64,000 bases of DNA from Sipunculus nudus (taxonomy: Eukaryota > Annelida > Sipuncula > Golfingiida > Sipunculidae): positions 45,447,676-45,511,675 of the forward strand of contig CM049311.1 of assembly GCA_026874595.1 (NCBI GenBank). Direction: 5' to 3'. Made by a program: the position numbers and the translations under genes. The notes below the pieces were generated by a model. It worked only from the letters and a program-made list of their open reading frames with translations, was not told where the DNA came from and made no database searches. Position 1 is the first letter of the stretch; every line of letters starts with the position of its first letter. Of this stretch, positions 11,361 through 23,900 are shown piece by piece.

Positions 11361-11852
11361 AATGGAGATAAAGTCTAAGATGAAAAGGTAATATAGGCCA
11401 TGGCTGGTTGACATGATTGGTTTGTATTGATGTGTAAGAAACTGTTGCAAATAATATTTTGTGACCAAAACATGCATTTCCTTATGTTAAAATTGAAGCA
11501 GGTGATCAGTTTGTGAACATAAGATGTATATTATAACCATGATCACTGGTTGACTTTTAGATAAATTGTTGACAGTCCAGTAGTTTACACATTTGTTCAA
11601 TTGCATCTATTTTTTGTTATAATATATATTATTAGATATATGTATTTTTTTTATTTTATAAAATCTATACAGTTGAAATATAACTAATGTCCCCAGTTAA
11701 CAGGTGCAAGGACTTGGGGGAGGGGGGGGGGATGGAATGATTGGAGGTACAACATCTCTGTATTATTATAGTGAATATAACCAGGATTTTCACTTAATTC
11801 AACTATTCTTACAGGAAAAAGAAATTGATTCACAATTACTTAATATTATAAC
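11361..11852. other. AT-rich stretch with G-rich tract
   Basis: No gene or known repeat is seen. A G-rich tract occurs at about 11716-11731. Confidence 0.4.
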
Positions 11853-12025
11853 AAGGCCTACAGGCCTAATGTGAACCTGTGCAAACTTTGGGAGTATGAA
11901 TGGAGGTTTATTTTTTAAATTTAATATTGATCCTCTTAGGTCCTGCATATCTTCCTTATAGTCATTATCATTTCAGCAAAATGGACGTTTCATATCTGCA
12001 AGTTTCGGACTAGAAAATTTAAAAA
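11853..12025 (+). repeat. Family E left-end module, copy 2
   Basis: Near-identical in layout to 581-750: AGGCCT hairpin, the GTGAACCTGTG word, then text leading directly into an A element at CTAG 12026. Confidence 0.65.
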
Positions 12026-12520
12026 CTAGAATAAGGGTAGTGGACAAGAGACTACATGTTTAGCCGAAATCAGAGTGGGACGGGTGAAGTAAGGAATGGA
12101 TTGAGTGGAAAGGGGAAATTGAGTGGTGTGTTGCATATTAGCATGGATGTCTGCAGCCGATATGTGTATGTAGGTTGCGCCACCTACCACAAAATCCAGA
12201 AAGCTGTCCAAGTAGAACACATATGCAAAATTTTAGGGAGATAAGTCAAACCACTACTTGTATATGAGTGATTTTAGCCTATAACAGACAAACAAACAGA
12301 TGCTGTGCAAAAATGTTTGCAGGAGGCACCACCAATCTTGTGTATGATTAAGAGCTATGTAAGATCTATAGACATGCAAAATTTCAGGGGGATAAGTCAA
12401 ACTAGTTATGAGATATAAGCCTAAATGTCTGCAGTGTAAACATAAATGTAGGTGGCGCCACCTGCCAAAAAATCGGGAAAGCTATCAAAGATGTATAAAC
12501 ATGCAAAATTTTAGGCAGAT
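12026..12520 (-). mobile_element. Helitron-like element A, copy 3 (truncated)
   Basis: A|CTAG at 12025-12029 opens the usual A body, with the palindrome intact at 12451-12462. Sequence matching A stops at about 12520 and the far hairpin is absent. Confidence 0.6.
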
Positions 12521-13309
12521 ATTTTTTTAGGTAGCATTTACAACACTTCTGCATATACATACAGGGCAAACAAAGCCTGATCTCCTATTCTGCTAGGGTA
12601 GGAAAATAATGAACAAATGTTTGTATTAGATCCTCATTTTTTTATCACATCAATTTTTCTAATGTTTAGTTTATATTTCTATACCTTTCAAATATAACAT
12701 ATATATCTTAATCTAAAAGATGATTTATAATTCTAAATTGCATCATCATTAACCTCAATCTTGTCGCATCATGCATTCAAATGTATTAATTTTTTACCAC
12801 AAAAATATATCAATTAAATTTGCAAAACAATAAATATCTAAAAATAATACTTGATTCAGATTTCACAAATTTTAAATTGTGCCTTTATTTATCCATAATT
12901 TGCTTTATATTTTATAAATCTATGCATACTGATGGGTCTTTTTCTATTTGAACTGGTTAAAATCATTTAAAAGAAGATTGATTTCTTTAAAAATGCTACA
13001 TTAACCCAACATGGCATCTTCCAGATTACTCCTTGAGTTACTTTTTCAAGGAAAGTTTTGTATATTGGAAACAGCATTACAATTAACTAATTCAGTGCAA
13101 TTAATAACAATAATTGAATAACAATTACTGGCGTGTAGGGTTTGGGGGGGGGGGGGGTATGAGAATTTCTGTACACCTGTCACAGTGACTGTAACAAATC
13201 TGGAACCCTGGCATAGCTGACTCCCAGTTACCAGGAGTGGGCGGCCTGCATATGGATAAACCAAGTAACTACAATAGAGCCTAAACAAAAAAATTCAATA
13301 ACTAGCCTA
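12521..13309. other. AT-rich DNA, poly-G tract
   Basis: No exon or repeat is recognised. An unbroken G run of about 15 lies near 13143-13157. Confidence 0.4.
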
Positions 13310-14016
13310 ATTTTCAAGCTTTTATTTTCAAATTTCAGATGTAAACAAATTAAATACTTATGTTTACATGCTGTGAAAATTATTTCAACAGTACTCACAG
13401 GAAAATAACAGGCCATGGTCAAAGATGGGCAAAATTTAAGGTACTGATTTTATTTTTATGCTAATAACTTAAAAAATTAAAAAAAATTGGATCTAATTTT
13501 GGGTATACAATTGAATCTTAATTAAACAAAGTTATATACTTGGAAAAAAAAAATATCTAGCTTAAAAAATTTCCATGTTTAGTGAGTAAATATTTTTCCT
13601 GCTTTTTTACAAAGTGCATTATGTCCAGGCTCATAACTTCAAGAAATTATACTCAACAAACTTTATTTCTGGCATGTATATAGGCAATATATCAGAGAAT
13701 ACTTATGGAAAATATTAAGGAAAACAGATCAGTGGTTTTGATATAAGGCAGTCCTAAAGTGGGATAATAGGATTTTTATTGAATGTTGAGGTTTTTCCTT
13801 AATATCTCAAAGGAATGAAGTTGCAGTGACCCAATTTTCTGTTTGGTAGGAGATCTTGGGGACATCTAACTGTATCTCAAATTTTGGATTGGTAGGTCTA
13901 ACGGTTTCAAAATGTGCCAGTTTAATGGACAGAGAGACAGACAGACGGATGGACAGCTGACGGACCAAGAACCACGACTGTTGCTCAGATCACTTATAAT
14001 ATAGTCAGCTGAGCTA
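13310..14016 (+). repeat. Family B repeat, uninterrupted copy
   Basis: This is the reference copy for B. It has AT-rich text with ATGCTAATAACTT, GGGTATACAATTGAATC and TAATATCTCAAAGGAATGAAGT, then GGACAGACGGATGGACAG, and ends with a hairpin region containing AGTCAGCTGAGCTA. It shows the empty sites for the two transposons in the copy at 1780-4930. There are no coding motifs. The terminal hairpin and GGAC-rich tail resemble the non-autonomous elements elsewhere in the window. Confidence 0.7.
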
Positions 14017-14400
14017 ATGACTGTAGATGTCACCACAAGTCTTTTATATAAGATAAAGCTATGCATAGTCTATTTACATGAAAAATATCAGTCAATATAT
14101 CAAACCACTTGTATTCAGTGCATGGATGATTGATTCACAAAAACACTGTTGGTTGCACCTCCAGCCTTGTGCATGAGAAAGCTATTCAAGATGTATGAAT
14201 ATGCAGAATTTCAGGCTGATATGTCAATTCACACCTGAGATATGTGCATGGATGTCAACCAAGCAAAATGATTGTAGGTGGAACCAGCCTTAATTGTGTA
14301 TGAATGAGAAAGCTACCCAATATGTATGGACATGCAAAATTTCAAGCTAATATATTAATTAAACCCCTCCTGAGATAAGTGCACATGTTTGCTACAAAAA
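14017..14400 (+). repeat. Heavily decayed family A-like repeat
   Basis: It keeps A-type phrases (GAGAAAGCTA, ATGTATG, CATGCAAAATTTCA, TGAGATATGTGCATGGATGT) and broken palindromes such as GGTGGAACCAGCC. Ends are not definable. Confidence 0.5.
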
Positions 14401-16876
14401 AGCACTTGTATGCGGTGCCATCATTAGCCCACCAATCTTGTGTAAGAGAAGGCTATATGAAATGTACAGAAATGCAGATACTCTGGTAAATACAACACTG
14501 TACTGAATTATGCCAAATCTATATACTATGGATACTATCAAAGTCTTGGTCGATTGCCAAATTTGAAATAAAGCTGGCATCATGCCAAAACTGTTTACAT
14601 ATACTGACAGAATTTTGGCTACAATGTATTTTTCGTGCTAACAAATTCATATTGTTTTATAAATATTTAAATTAAAAAATGTTTAGAATAATAACATATG
14701 CCTATTGAAAGTAAAATCAGGATTCAGATATAGTTTATTTATGGATTAATGCTACACATAAGTTGGATATTATTTATTTATGCTGTCTGTACAGCTCTAC
14801 CTTAACACCCACAGAGACACTAATTTATCATGAATAATTTAAAAAGATTCATCATATATTATACAACATATTTATTATCCATGTCAGATGTTACAGCTCC
14901 ACACAGTCACATTACAAGGTAAAATGGTTGAGTGCAAGGTCCCATAATACAGCCAAATATCATTTATATAAACTAAACCAAGGTCCACCTGAGAATCATT
15001 TTTAGAAGTTGTTTCATTGCCTAATTTTGTTTAAGATTTTCTTGATAATTAAGATGGAATTACAAAAATCAAATTTCTAAACAGGTGACCCATGGGTGAT
15101 GGTGCTCAGCTGTCTTATAGGGGTTAAATCATTTTAGCATATGGAAAAGAAACACTGTCCAGTATGATTTTTATTTCGTTCTTTAAACTTTCAGGGGAGG
15201 CGCTACTTATGTTTGGCCATAGAGTCAGTATGGCATGTGAATTGTATCACTTCTCTTAGTTCTCAGTTAAAAACACAGTGCTTCAAACCATTTGATATTA
15301 GATGGGGAGGCTGTTATTGTCAATGTCGGTGGTAATAAACTCACAATACTAGTGGAAAAAAAATGTTGTATGCCCTGTGTTGCATCTACTGTTGCAAGTT
15401 AATTTTGTGTGATTAGTGGACCCGGGGATGAAATAGCCCAAGATGAAGATGAAGATTGGTAGACACTTCCTTTTATTCCAGATCAGCTCATAGTGTTGTT
15501 ACAGCAGATGAGTGGTCTCTCTCTGATTCTCTAGAACCCCTGCACACCATGCATCATATGAATAATTAATCTCACAATTTCATTGTATCCCATGTTGTAT
15601 GCCCATTTATGGGAGACCAATAAGGCGGTATGAATGAACTGACATCATTAGACACTGTTCCTTCTGATGATGAATACCTTATATAATCAACATGATGAAC
15701 CCTGTCATTTCCCTTGTTATATTGATGAACCATTACACATATAATGTATGAAACATAAACCAATTAATTTTTTTTACTACTAATATTTAAAGTACCAACT
15801 TCATAACACCACTTTACATAAAACAAATTTATTGTGAAGTCCAGAATCACAAATATAGTTTAGAATTAGATGTTAAGAATTTTTCTTATATGTTCTTAAA
15901 AATGGGACCTGTGGGTCAAAGCATAAAGCTGATAATTATTATGAGAATTTTTTTTTTATAAAATCCTAGTGGTTGTGTTGTTTCTGCACTATTATGGATG
16001 ATATGAAAGATGCGGAAGCCTCTTATGATAAAGTATTGTAAAAGTATCTGTATTTAAAAAATTTCAAAGTAACATGTGTGAAATTCCTACTGGGAACATG
16101 TGTAAACCTGTAAATTATAGAATATTGAAGAAAGTGGAGAAAAGCTTAAGTATAATAATACAAGTACATATTTAATTAATTAAAATAAAATGCTGTAAAA
16201 AATTTCCATTTTCAAATAGGTTTAAACTAAATCTGATAAGTATATTTTGCACATGAAAATTTTGGCCAGAAACCATTTAATAATGCAATCAGAAAAATAT
16301 GATTGGCCTAAAAGTTATATGAAAGGATATATTTGATCAACAAGAAAATTCAACAAAAAAATAAAGAGATAACAAATTCAAAACCTTTTAATCATTGCTA
16401 AAAGTATCTCCTCTCATGGCTTTAATATTTCATTTACCGTATTTTATGGTGTATAAGGCGAGACATTTTACCCTAAAATTATATGGCCAAGAAGGCATCT
16501 CATCATCTAGCCTATGAAGTACCCAGCTTTTATAGTACACAATTTTCAGCAACTTCAAAGCCGCCATGTAAAATTTATGGCAATAAGCATCATTATCATG
16601 GTACCTTACATTGAATTACAAAATCATCATGAAAACATAATAGAGAGCAAAATCCCTAAAAAAAGGCAAGATAACTGCAGTGCACATTAATCATGTTCAC
16701 TAATGGTTTAAATTCACCTAATTTTTAGGAAAGAATTTATGTGATTTCTTACTTCCTCTGTGTATATATTAATGATATGAAGGTAATTCTGCTTATGAAA
16801 AGTTCTCATAAGGCCTCTGTGAAGGATGTACAAACTTGTTTATCAACAACATGTTTGTAAACACAGCAATGTTGAA
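14401..16876. other. Repeat-poor DNA with weak exon-like signals
   Basis: Most of this stretch shows nothing recognisable. Between 15195 and 15569 there are several pyrimidine-rich acceptor-like sites (CAG at 15192-15194 and 15479-15481). Each is followed by a short open frame that reads like protein. After the second, 28 codons run to a TAA at 15567-15569, containing HSVVTADEWSLSDSLEP. No conserved domain is recognised and donors are unclear. A short pogo-like end (TACCGTATTTTATGG near 16437) has no visible partner. Confidence 0.25.
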
Positions 16877-18738
16877 CAAGGCCTACAGGCCTAATGCGAA
16901 CCTGTGCAAAGTTTGGGAGTATGAATGGAGGTTTATTTTTAAGATTTGATATTGATCCTCTAAGTCCTGCATATCTTCCTTATAGTCATTATCATTTCAG
17001 CAAAATGGACTTTTCGGACCTGCAAGTTTCAGACTAGGACATTTTAAAAGTAGAATATGGGTAGTGGACAAGCGACTATGTGTATCTGCAGAATTCAGAG
17101 TGGGACGGGTGAAGTGAAGCATGGATTAAGTGGCAAGGGGGATAGAGTGAGGTGTGTTGCATATTAGCATGGATGTCTGCAGAGTAAACGTGAATATAGG
17201 TGGTGCCACCTGTCATAAAATCGAGAAAATTGTCCAGGATGTATAAACCTGCAAAATTTCAGGTGGATAAATCAAACCACTGAGATATGGGTGATTTTAT
17301 CCCAAAGCAGATGAACAGATGGACCCTGTGCATAAGTGGCTGCAGGTGGCGCCACCAGTTTTCCTATAATGAAGAGCCATGTGAGATCTATACACAAGCA
17401 AAATTTTGGCCCAATCAGTCAAATGGTTCCTGAGATATGAGCTTGGATGTCTGCAGAGTAAACGTGAATGTAGGTGGCGCCACCTGTCATAAAATCGAGG
17501 AAGCTGTCCAGGATGTATAAACCTTCAAAATTTCAGGTGGAAAAGTCAAACCACTGCTGAGATATGAGTGATTTTATCCCAAGGCAGATGAACAGACGGA
17601 TGCTGTGCAAAAATGGTTGCAGGTGGTGCCACCATTTTTAGTGTATGTTATAAGCTATCCAAGGGCTACATTTGTGCAAAATTTTTAGCCTGTTCAGTCA
17701 AATGGTTCCCAAGATATGTGGGTTTATGTGTGGAAACAGACGCACAAATGGATGCAGGGCAGCGAGGAAAGGTCAGAGGTCAACCAAAAATGAGGGCGCA
17801 GCAGTTCACATGTGACCTGATGATAAACCCGATTTGCTTAAAATGCAAACCAAGTTTTTTCAAACAGTTGAAAGGTATAGTTCCAATAATCTTGGAATTC
17901 TGCATCAATGTCTTGTGTCTTGTAGACACATTGTCTAGACACCTGCCAGAGCCAGGTCAGTTGCCATGGTGATATCTGGACCAAACCTGTTTGTACTGAG
18001 TGACCTCTTGACTTGGCTGCTGAAACTCAGCATGTTGTCAAATCTGTTTTTAAACACAGAAAGCCTTTTTCAATTGGCTACATTACTTTTTTAAAGCTGC
18101 ATTTTCCCAATCTATTCTTATAAAACTGGCAGAACCCTAACATAGATTAATTCTTGTAAAGTTTAAACCAATCAGCTTAACAGTTTCATCATAAATCAGT
18201 GTATTAGCTAGAAGAGTTTAAAATTCAATTTTTTGCTTGTAAAAAACACATCAATGTAGGTGGCGCTACCAATACCTCAATTTCAGATATGACATGTGAC
18301 AAATATTGGTATAAAATTTGGTGTTTATAGCTCTAGCCGTTTCTGAGATTTTAATTTTAGTGTGCTTTTTTAGGCAGATGACTAAGTTCAACCTCCTGTA
18401 ACTCGGCAAAAAATCTCCGAACTGGAACCATCTGAACAAACCTGAGAAAGATTGTTCCAGGGATTATTTCTGTGAAATATTGGAAAATTTGGCTAGACAG
18501 TTTCATAGAAGAAGATTTTTAAAGCTTTTTTAGCTTTTTCATATAAAATCTAAGAAAATGCAGTTGGAAAAAAATAAACAAAATCCAATAGAGTTTTTCA
18601 GATGACTGATTATTTGCAAAAAATTTGGTGATGCTAGGTTCTGCCGTTTTTGAGATAGCAATGGTTAACGTACAAATGACGCACACCAGACAACGCACGA
18701 CGCTGCACCATGGCATAAGCTCACAGGTTCGCTAAAAA
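16877..18738 (+). repeat. Family E element, copy a, carrying element A
   Basis: The left end has the AGGCCT hairpin (16879-16892) and GCGAACCTGTG (16896-16906). The right end has the exact inverse CACAGGTTCGC (18722-18732), followed by GCTAAAAA. These 11-bp inverted words bracket an A copy (17050-17840) and an E body also present at 48760-51512 and, inverted, at 62168-63020. The body has phrases such as CACCGAACTGGAACCAT and a decayed palindrome at 18260. No protein is encoded. Confidence 0.6.
17050..17840 (-). mobile_element. Helitron-like element A, copy 4
   Basis: The terminal CTAG is mutated to GTAG at 17050-17053. The hairpin, two modules and the palindrome (exact at 17345 and 17473) are present. 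It ends near the ACATGTGACCTGAT phrase without a full terminal hairpin. It sits at the same junction with the E module as the copies at 751 and 12026. Confidence 0.6.
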
Positions 18739-18748
18739 CGGGTAAAAC

Positions 18749-18774
18749 ATGTAACCTAAGGTGGTAGGTTACAT
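18749..18774. repeat. Perfect 10-bp-arm hairpin
   Basis: Arms ATGTAACCTA and TAGGTTACAT flank a 6-base loop. It is preceded by GGGTAAAAC, as is the terminal hairpin of element C at 10622. It is probably the surviving end of another element of the same style, whose other end I did not find. Confidence 0.6.
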
Positions 18775-19380
18775 TTATGCAGGGTTAGAAAGGTCACTTG
18801 TTGCAAAACGCCATTTGCAAAGTTTTGGCTAATCTGACTTGCCGCCAGATGCCCTTGTTGAATTTATTTTGGTGGGCCCCCTAATACTTAGTTATGAACA
18901 GGTTGATATAAACAAAACAAGCAGCCTGTGTGTGTGTGGTGATATCCACTATTTCTGGCCTATTTTTGTAAAAGCTCCAAGGGATTACCTTAAGTTTATA
19001 ATGGTCAGATAGGTGATTTTGCCCCTTTACAGATTTTTATTTTAAGAATTTTAGACAAAAAATGCTTTTTACTCAACTTAATCCTTCCTACACTGCTGTA
19101 GGACTTCCTTACACAAGTAACATTCATGCAATGGAGCCCGTGTCAGTCATGCTACAGGACAATGTAGGACTTGTCCATCGTGATCCATAGTGCAGCCCTC
19201 TGGCACTGCATGCATATAATTAAGAGGTATGCCATTTTCACACCAGGTGGCATGCATGTAGATCATGTGATATATGACTTGTTGGTGCTGCCCCCTCTCT
19301 GAAGCAATGTATATTATGAATTAAAGGTTTTCATAGCATGCACCTTGGTAAACACATGGCATCCTGACTCATTCATTACA
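18775..19380. other. Possible 5' LTR region of Gypsy2
   Basis: The sequence directly before the primer-binding-like TGGTGTCAGAAG at 19382 should be the 5' LTR of the decayed Gypsy2. It ends in CA, has an ATTAAA-type signal near 19321, and contains two GTAGGACTT phrases. No matching 3' LTR was found near 30 kb, so the left LTR edge is not defined. Confidence 0.35.
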
Positions 19381-19381
19381 T

Positions 19382-19586
19382 GGTGTCAGAAGAGGGATAC
19401 ATGGATGATGAAGCAGCATGGCCAACATTAATTTGAGGGCACCATCTTGCCCTATCCCTTGAGGGTAACATAGGGTAGAACTGGAAAGACTTTAAACAGA
19501 GCTGGGACATGTTCTCAACTACAGAAAGGTGATAAGGTCCAAGTTGCCAAGTTTCTACACATCACTGGACTTTATCTGTTCAATAG
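19382..19586 (+). pseudogene. Gypsy2 retrotransposon relic, 5' gag part
   Basis: It opens with TGGTGTCAGAAG, the usual Gypsy primer-binding style. A degraded gag start near 19420-19586 has recognisable phrases (NWKDFKQSWDMF, then VAKFLHITG) interrupted by stops. It breaks off at ATAG (19583-19586), where element X begins. Gag resumes after the same ATAG at 26656. This is an inactive fragment; gag would package element RNA. Confidence 0.55.
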
Positions 19587-20386
19587 TGTTATGGAGTGAG
19601 AAAGGGTGTATATGTGACTTAACACATATTTAAAGGAATATTTCAATATTTCATTAATTAAGATCTAAATTATTCAGAAACAATAAAGATCAATTACGGT
19701 TTCAGTCTGTTCTGATATTCAGACAGAGCCAAAGGAAATTAATGGTCATCAGAAGACCAAGTATCTAATGGTAATTCAGTATGTTTGTAGAGCCTAAATG
19801 TACTCTCAAAAATTAGCTCTAAATTGGTTTCTATGATGAGGCAGGCAGATTATGTTTATACGAGTTTGGAAATAGCACTGTAGGTCAGTCTATAACTGGA
19901 TGCATGTCAGGTCAGACTTGGGATTTTCCATAGAACTTTTGTCCATTCAGATCTCACGAAAGTTAGGAAGAACACTTACAACTCTGATGTAATTTTGACC
20001 TACTTTGGGTCATCCAATAAGGTTTAGCTTTTATGACAAAATGCAGAAATATGGATATGTACGTCTCATATATCTGTAGTGTGCACTGAGAGTCAGTGAA
20101 TCAGGGAGGCTGGGCGGCTCTCTCAGAGAGAGAGACTGTCCCAGACCTCTTGCTATTGAATAAAGGCTTCTGTCATCAAACTGGTCTTGGAACATTGTCA
20201 GCCACCAACATCAGCAACTGCTTGTGATACAGTGTGGGGACATCCCCGAACCCCACCATCTGTATCATTATGGTGGAGACTGGGTCCTATATCATTATGG
20301 TGGATGAACCGGGATTCACTTCCAGCACATCAGCACCAGAAAAACTGATAATGCTGCCAGCTGGAGTGAAGAATGAAGATCCCCCC

Positions 20387-20573
20387 TGTTCTGTTCTCCG
20401 GTGTCTGTCACTCACGATAAACCACATAAATCACAGGTTGAATTACAGTTTAATATTGACGTGAGCTAACTCGCTCCAACGCCATAACCGAAAGGGTCTA
20501 CATTCAATAGAGAGGGGTGTCAGGGTGGTTCATTACACATGTTACACATAGGGGTAAACATGACGATACAACA
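20387..20573 (-). repeat. Gypsy1 3' LTR
   Basis: 187 bp with TG/CA boundaries (TGTTCTGTTC...GATACAACA as written on the plus strand), one base different from the copy at 25693. An LTR this short must carry promoter and polyadenylation signals compactly; I could not assign a TATA box with confidence. Confidence 0.92.
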
Positions 20574-20584
20574 TCCCCCTCCGT
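20574..20584 (-). promoter_or_regulatory. Gypsy1 polypurine tract
   Basis: On the minus strand ACGGAGGGGGA directly abuts the 3' LTR, the expected position of the plus-strand primer for reverse transcription. Confidence 0.8.
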
Positions 20585-20996
20585 TTGAAGATAATACCAT
20601 TATCACTAAAAAATATGTACTTATCATTACCATGTGATATATAATGTAATAATGTTCAGAGTCCATGATGAAATGTTATTTCCACGGAATATATTGCTAT
20701 AGTATCCACGATGGTTTGATATTGAAATATCATTCGGATTTTATGAAGTTTCTCAATAAATATTTATCTTTATTCTGGTTTTGTTGTTTGTGTGTGTGTG
20801 TCGAGTATAACAGTTGTTTAAATGTTATCAAATAAACATATTGTAAAAAGGTGATAGTTATACTGAGTCTAACTTAATTTAACTATATTAACTATGCTAT
20901 ATAATAAGTATCAAGCAAATGAATAGTATATATGTGTATATCTATGTGTATATGGATATGGTTGCTTAAGCTAATATCAAATAGTAACATTAGTGA

Positions 20997-23900
20997 TCAC
21001 AAATCAAGTCTCTCTGGTTTCTTGATCATTCTGCCCGAACGAGAAGTCTTGACTTGTCCTTGCACTGGTCTTGGTGCAACTGGTACATTCACAGATGCGT
21101 CGTTTTCAGCTCTTTCATTGGGTATTGGAGCAGAGATTGCGTTATCAGTGTTGTCATTAAACGGTCGAATGTGGATTCTATTACGGCGGAGTTGTCTCCC
21201 ACCTTCTTCTGCCTCTGTAATATATGAACGCGGTGTTGATGCAGCCTCCACAACTCTAGAAGGACTCCAAGTTTTCGTTATAGGGTCTTGCACTTGTACG
21301 GGCTGATTCGGCATCAGATCTGGTCGTTGCTGCGTATGCTGGTTGAAATAATCAGCACTGGATTGTTGTTTGCTCTTAAGCTGGTCATAATAACTTTCGT
21401 GACCCAGTGGTGGGGGTATCTTCACAGGTACTATGGTTTTGTAGATGCGTCCTGCCAGTAATTCAGCAGGTGATGGCGTTTTGCTGTTCAGTGGCGTCGC
21501 TCTTAACGATAGCAACGCTAAGTAAGTATCATATCCGTCTGCATGACATTTTGTCATCACGGATTTGACTGTCTGTACATGTCTCTCAACCAACCCATGG
21601 CCGCGTGGGTAGTATGGAGATGATGTTATCACTTCAAATCCGTATTTTGAAGCAAATGATCTGAACTCATGGGAGTCAATTTGTTTGCCATTGTCACATA
21701 TTAATTTCACAGGTATCCCATGTTCTGATAGAATGGATTTGAAAGCTTCAATGACACACTTTGATGTAAGATTGGATAATTTCCGCACAAATGGAAATTT
21801 TGAGTAATAGTCACTAACAAGTAGAAACCAACTCTGATCAAGCATGAATAGATCACTTCCAATGGTGTGCCAAGGTCGAGGTGGTATTTCACTTGGTATC
21901 ATAGGCTCTTTGGTTTGACTGTTTTGGTATGTCTGACATGTTTGACATGACGCTACTAACTGCTCAATGTCTTTGTATATTCCTGGCCAATATACAGTGC
22001 CTTTTGCTAGTAGTTTGCACTTCTCCATCCCTAAGTGACTAGCATGTAACTGACTTAGAATATTTGCTCTCAATGATTCTGGTACAATAATTCTATTGCC
22101 CATCATCACAATTCCATCTTGTATCGATAAGTCATCCCGCACAGACCAGTATGGTTTTAATGATGCTGGTATTTTCTTGATACTACTGGGCCAACCTTCC
22201 ATGATTTGTTGTTGCAACATCTGTAGTATTTGATCTCTAGCTACTGCTGTTTGTAACTCAGCTAGTTTTACTGGTGTTATGTCCAGGATTTCATGTAAGG
22301 TCATCTCCATTCCTGGAATTTCCTCTTGGTCAACAGGATTAAGCCTGGACATTGCGTCTGCCAGGACGATCTGCTTTCCTGGTTTGTAATGTATGCTGAA
22401 ATCATATGGTTGGAGTTTGAGTATCATTCTTTGTAATCTCGGCGGTGCTTGTACAAGATTTTTCTTCTGTATTTGTTCTAACGGACGATGATCAGATTCA
22501 ACACTGAAGTTTCTACCATACAAGTATGTATGAAATCGAGTGCATCCAAAAACAATGGCTAACAGTTCACGTTCAATATTGGCATACCTTGATTCTGCGG
22601 GTGTCAAGGCTTTGCTAGCGTATGCGATAGGTCGATCTTGTTGCAGAAGAACCGCACCTAGGCCTTTCATAGACGCGTCCACTTGAAGGGTTACAGGCTG
22701 CGATCTGTCATAATAGCTCAGGATAGTGTCTTTGCTGACCATCTGTTTCAATGTTTGGAACGATTGTTCATGTGAAGCTGTCCACTGAAAGTCTACACCT
22801 TGCTTCAGCAATTCACGCAGTGGTGCAGTGTGTTTTGATAGGTTTTGTATGAACGAACCAAGATAGGTTATCATGCCCAGGAACGTATGTAGTTCTGACT
22901 TGTTCTTTGGTGACATTATTTGTTGTATTGACTCGACTTTTCCTGGGTCAGGTTTGATTCCTTCTGCTGAGTATAGATTTCCAAAGAAAGTCACGCAGTT
23001 GCTTTTGATTGAGCATTTCTCAGCATTGAGTTTGATTCCTGCTTGACGAGTTCTTTCCATCACTTCGTGGAGATTTTGATCATGCTCATGCTCATTTCTG
23101 CCGTAGACTACAATATCGTCAGCAATGCTCACTGCTCCCTGGCAGTCTTGAAATACTTCATCCATCAGATATTGAAATATATCTTGGCTCATTTTGAGAC
23201 CAAAGGGCATACGGAGAAATCTGTATCTCCCAAAGGGTGAGTTGAAAGTAGTCAGGTATGAGGATTTTTCATCTAGTTTGACGTTCCAATAGCCATTACG
23301 CGCATCTAGCTTACTGAATACAGTAGCCCCACTGAATTTGTGGTTTATCTCATCCATGGTACGTACAGGGTGGTGCTCACGTTTTATTGCACGGTTTAGA
23401 TCTGTCGGGTCTAGACAGACTCGAAGCCGTCCATTCTGTTTTTCTCTAACCACTAATGAATTGACCCATTCAGTTGGCTTGGTCACTTTGGTTATGATTT
23501 CTTTTGATTCCATTTCGTCTAGTTCTCTGCGTAATGGTTCTTGTAATTCTTTTGGAATTCTGCGTGGTGCATGAATTTTGGGTTCCACTGTTGGGTCTAG
23601 ATGTATGTGATATTCACCTTTAAAACCTCCAGTGATTCCACCATAACATTCAGGATACATCTCCTGTAACTGTTTTGCATTCTCAATTGAATCACGGTTT
23701 TCTAGCTTTGTGTCACTTGATACGTATGTCGACGTTTTCTTTTCACTAGTGCTCGGTTCAGTAGAATCACTTTCACAGCTATCACTAAATCTCACTTGCT
23801 TTTGATCTGATAGCGTGTTTTGTTTTACAGATAAATGTCTCTGCGACTCACTGGTATCCACTGCAGTGGTTTTCTGCTTAGTTTCTACTGAGCAATGCAG

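Noticed and set aside
16437-16475. Pogo-like end TACCGTATTTTATGG with TATAAGGCG
   Set aside because: No inverted partner or target duplication was found nearby, so an element cannot be delimited.
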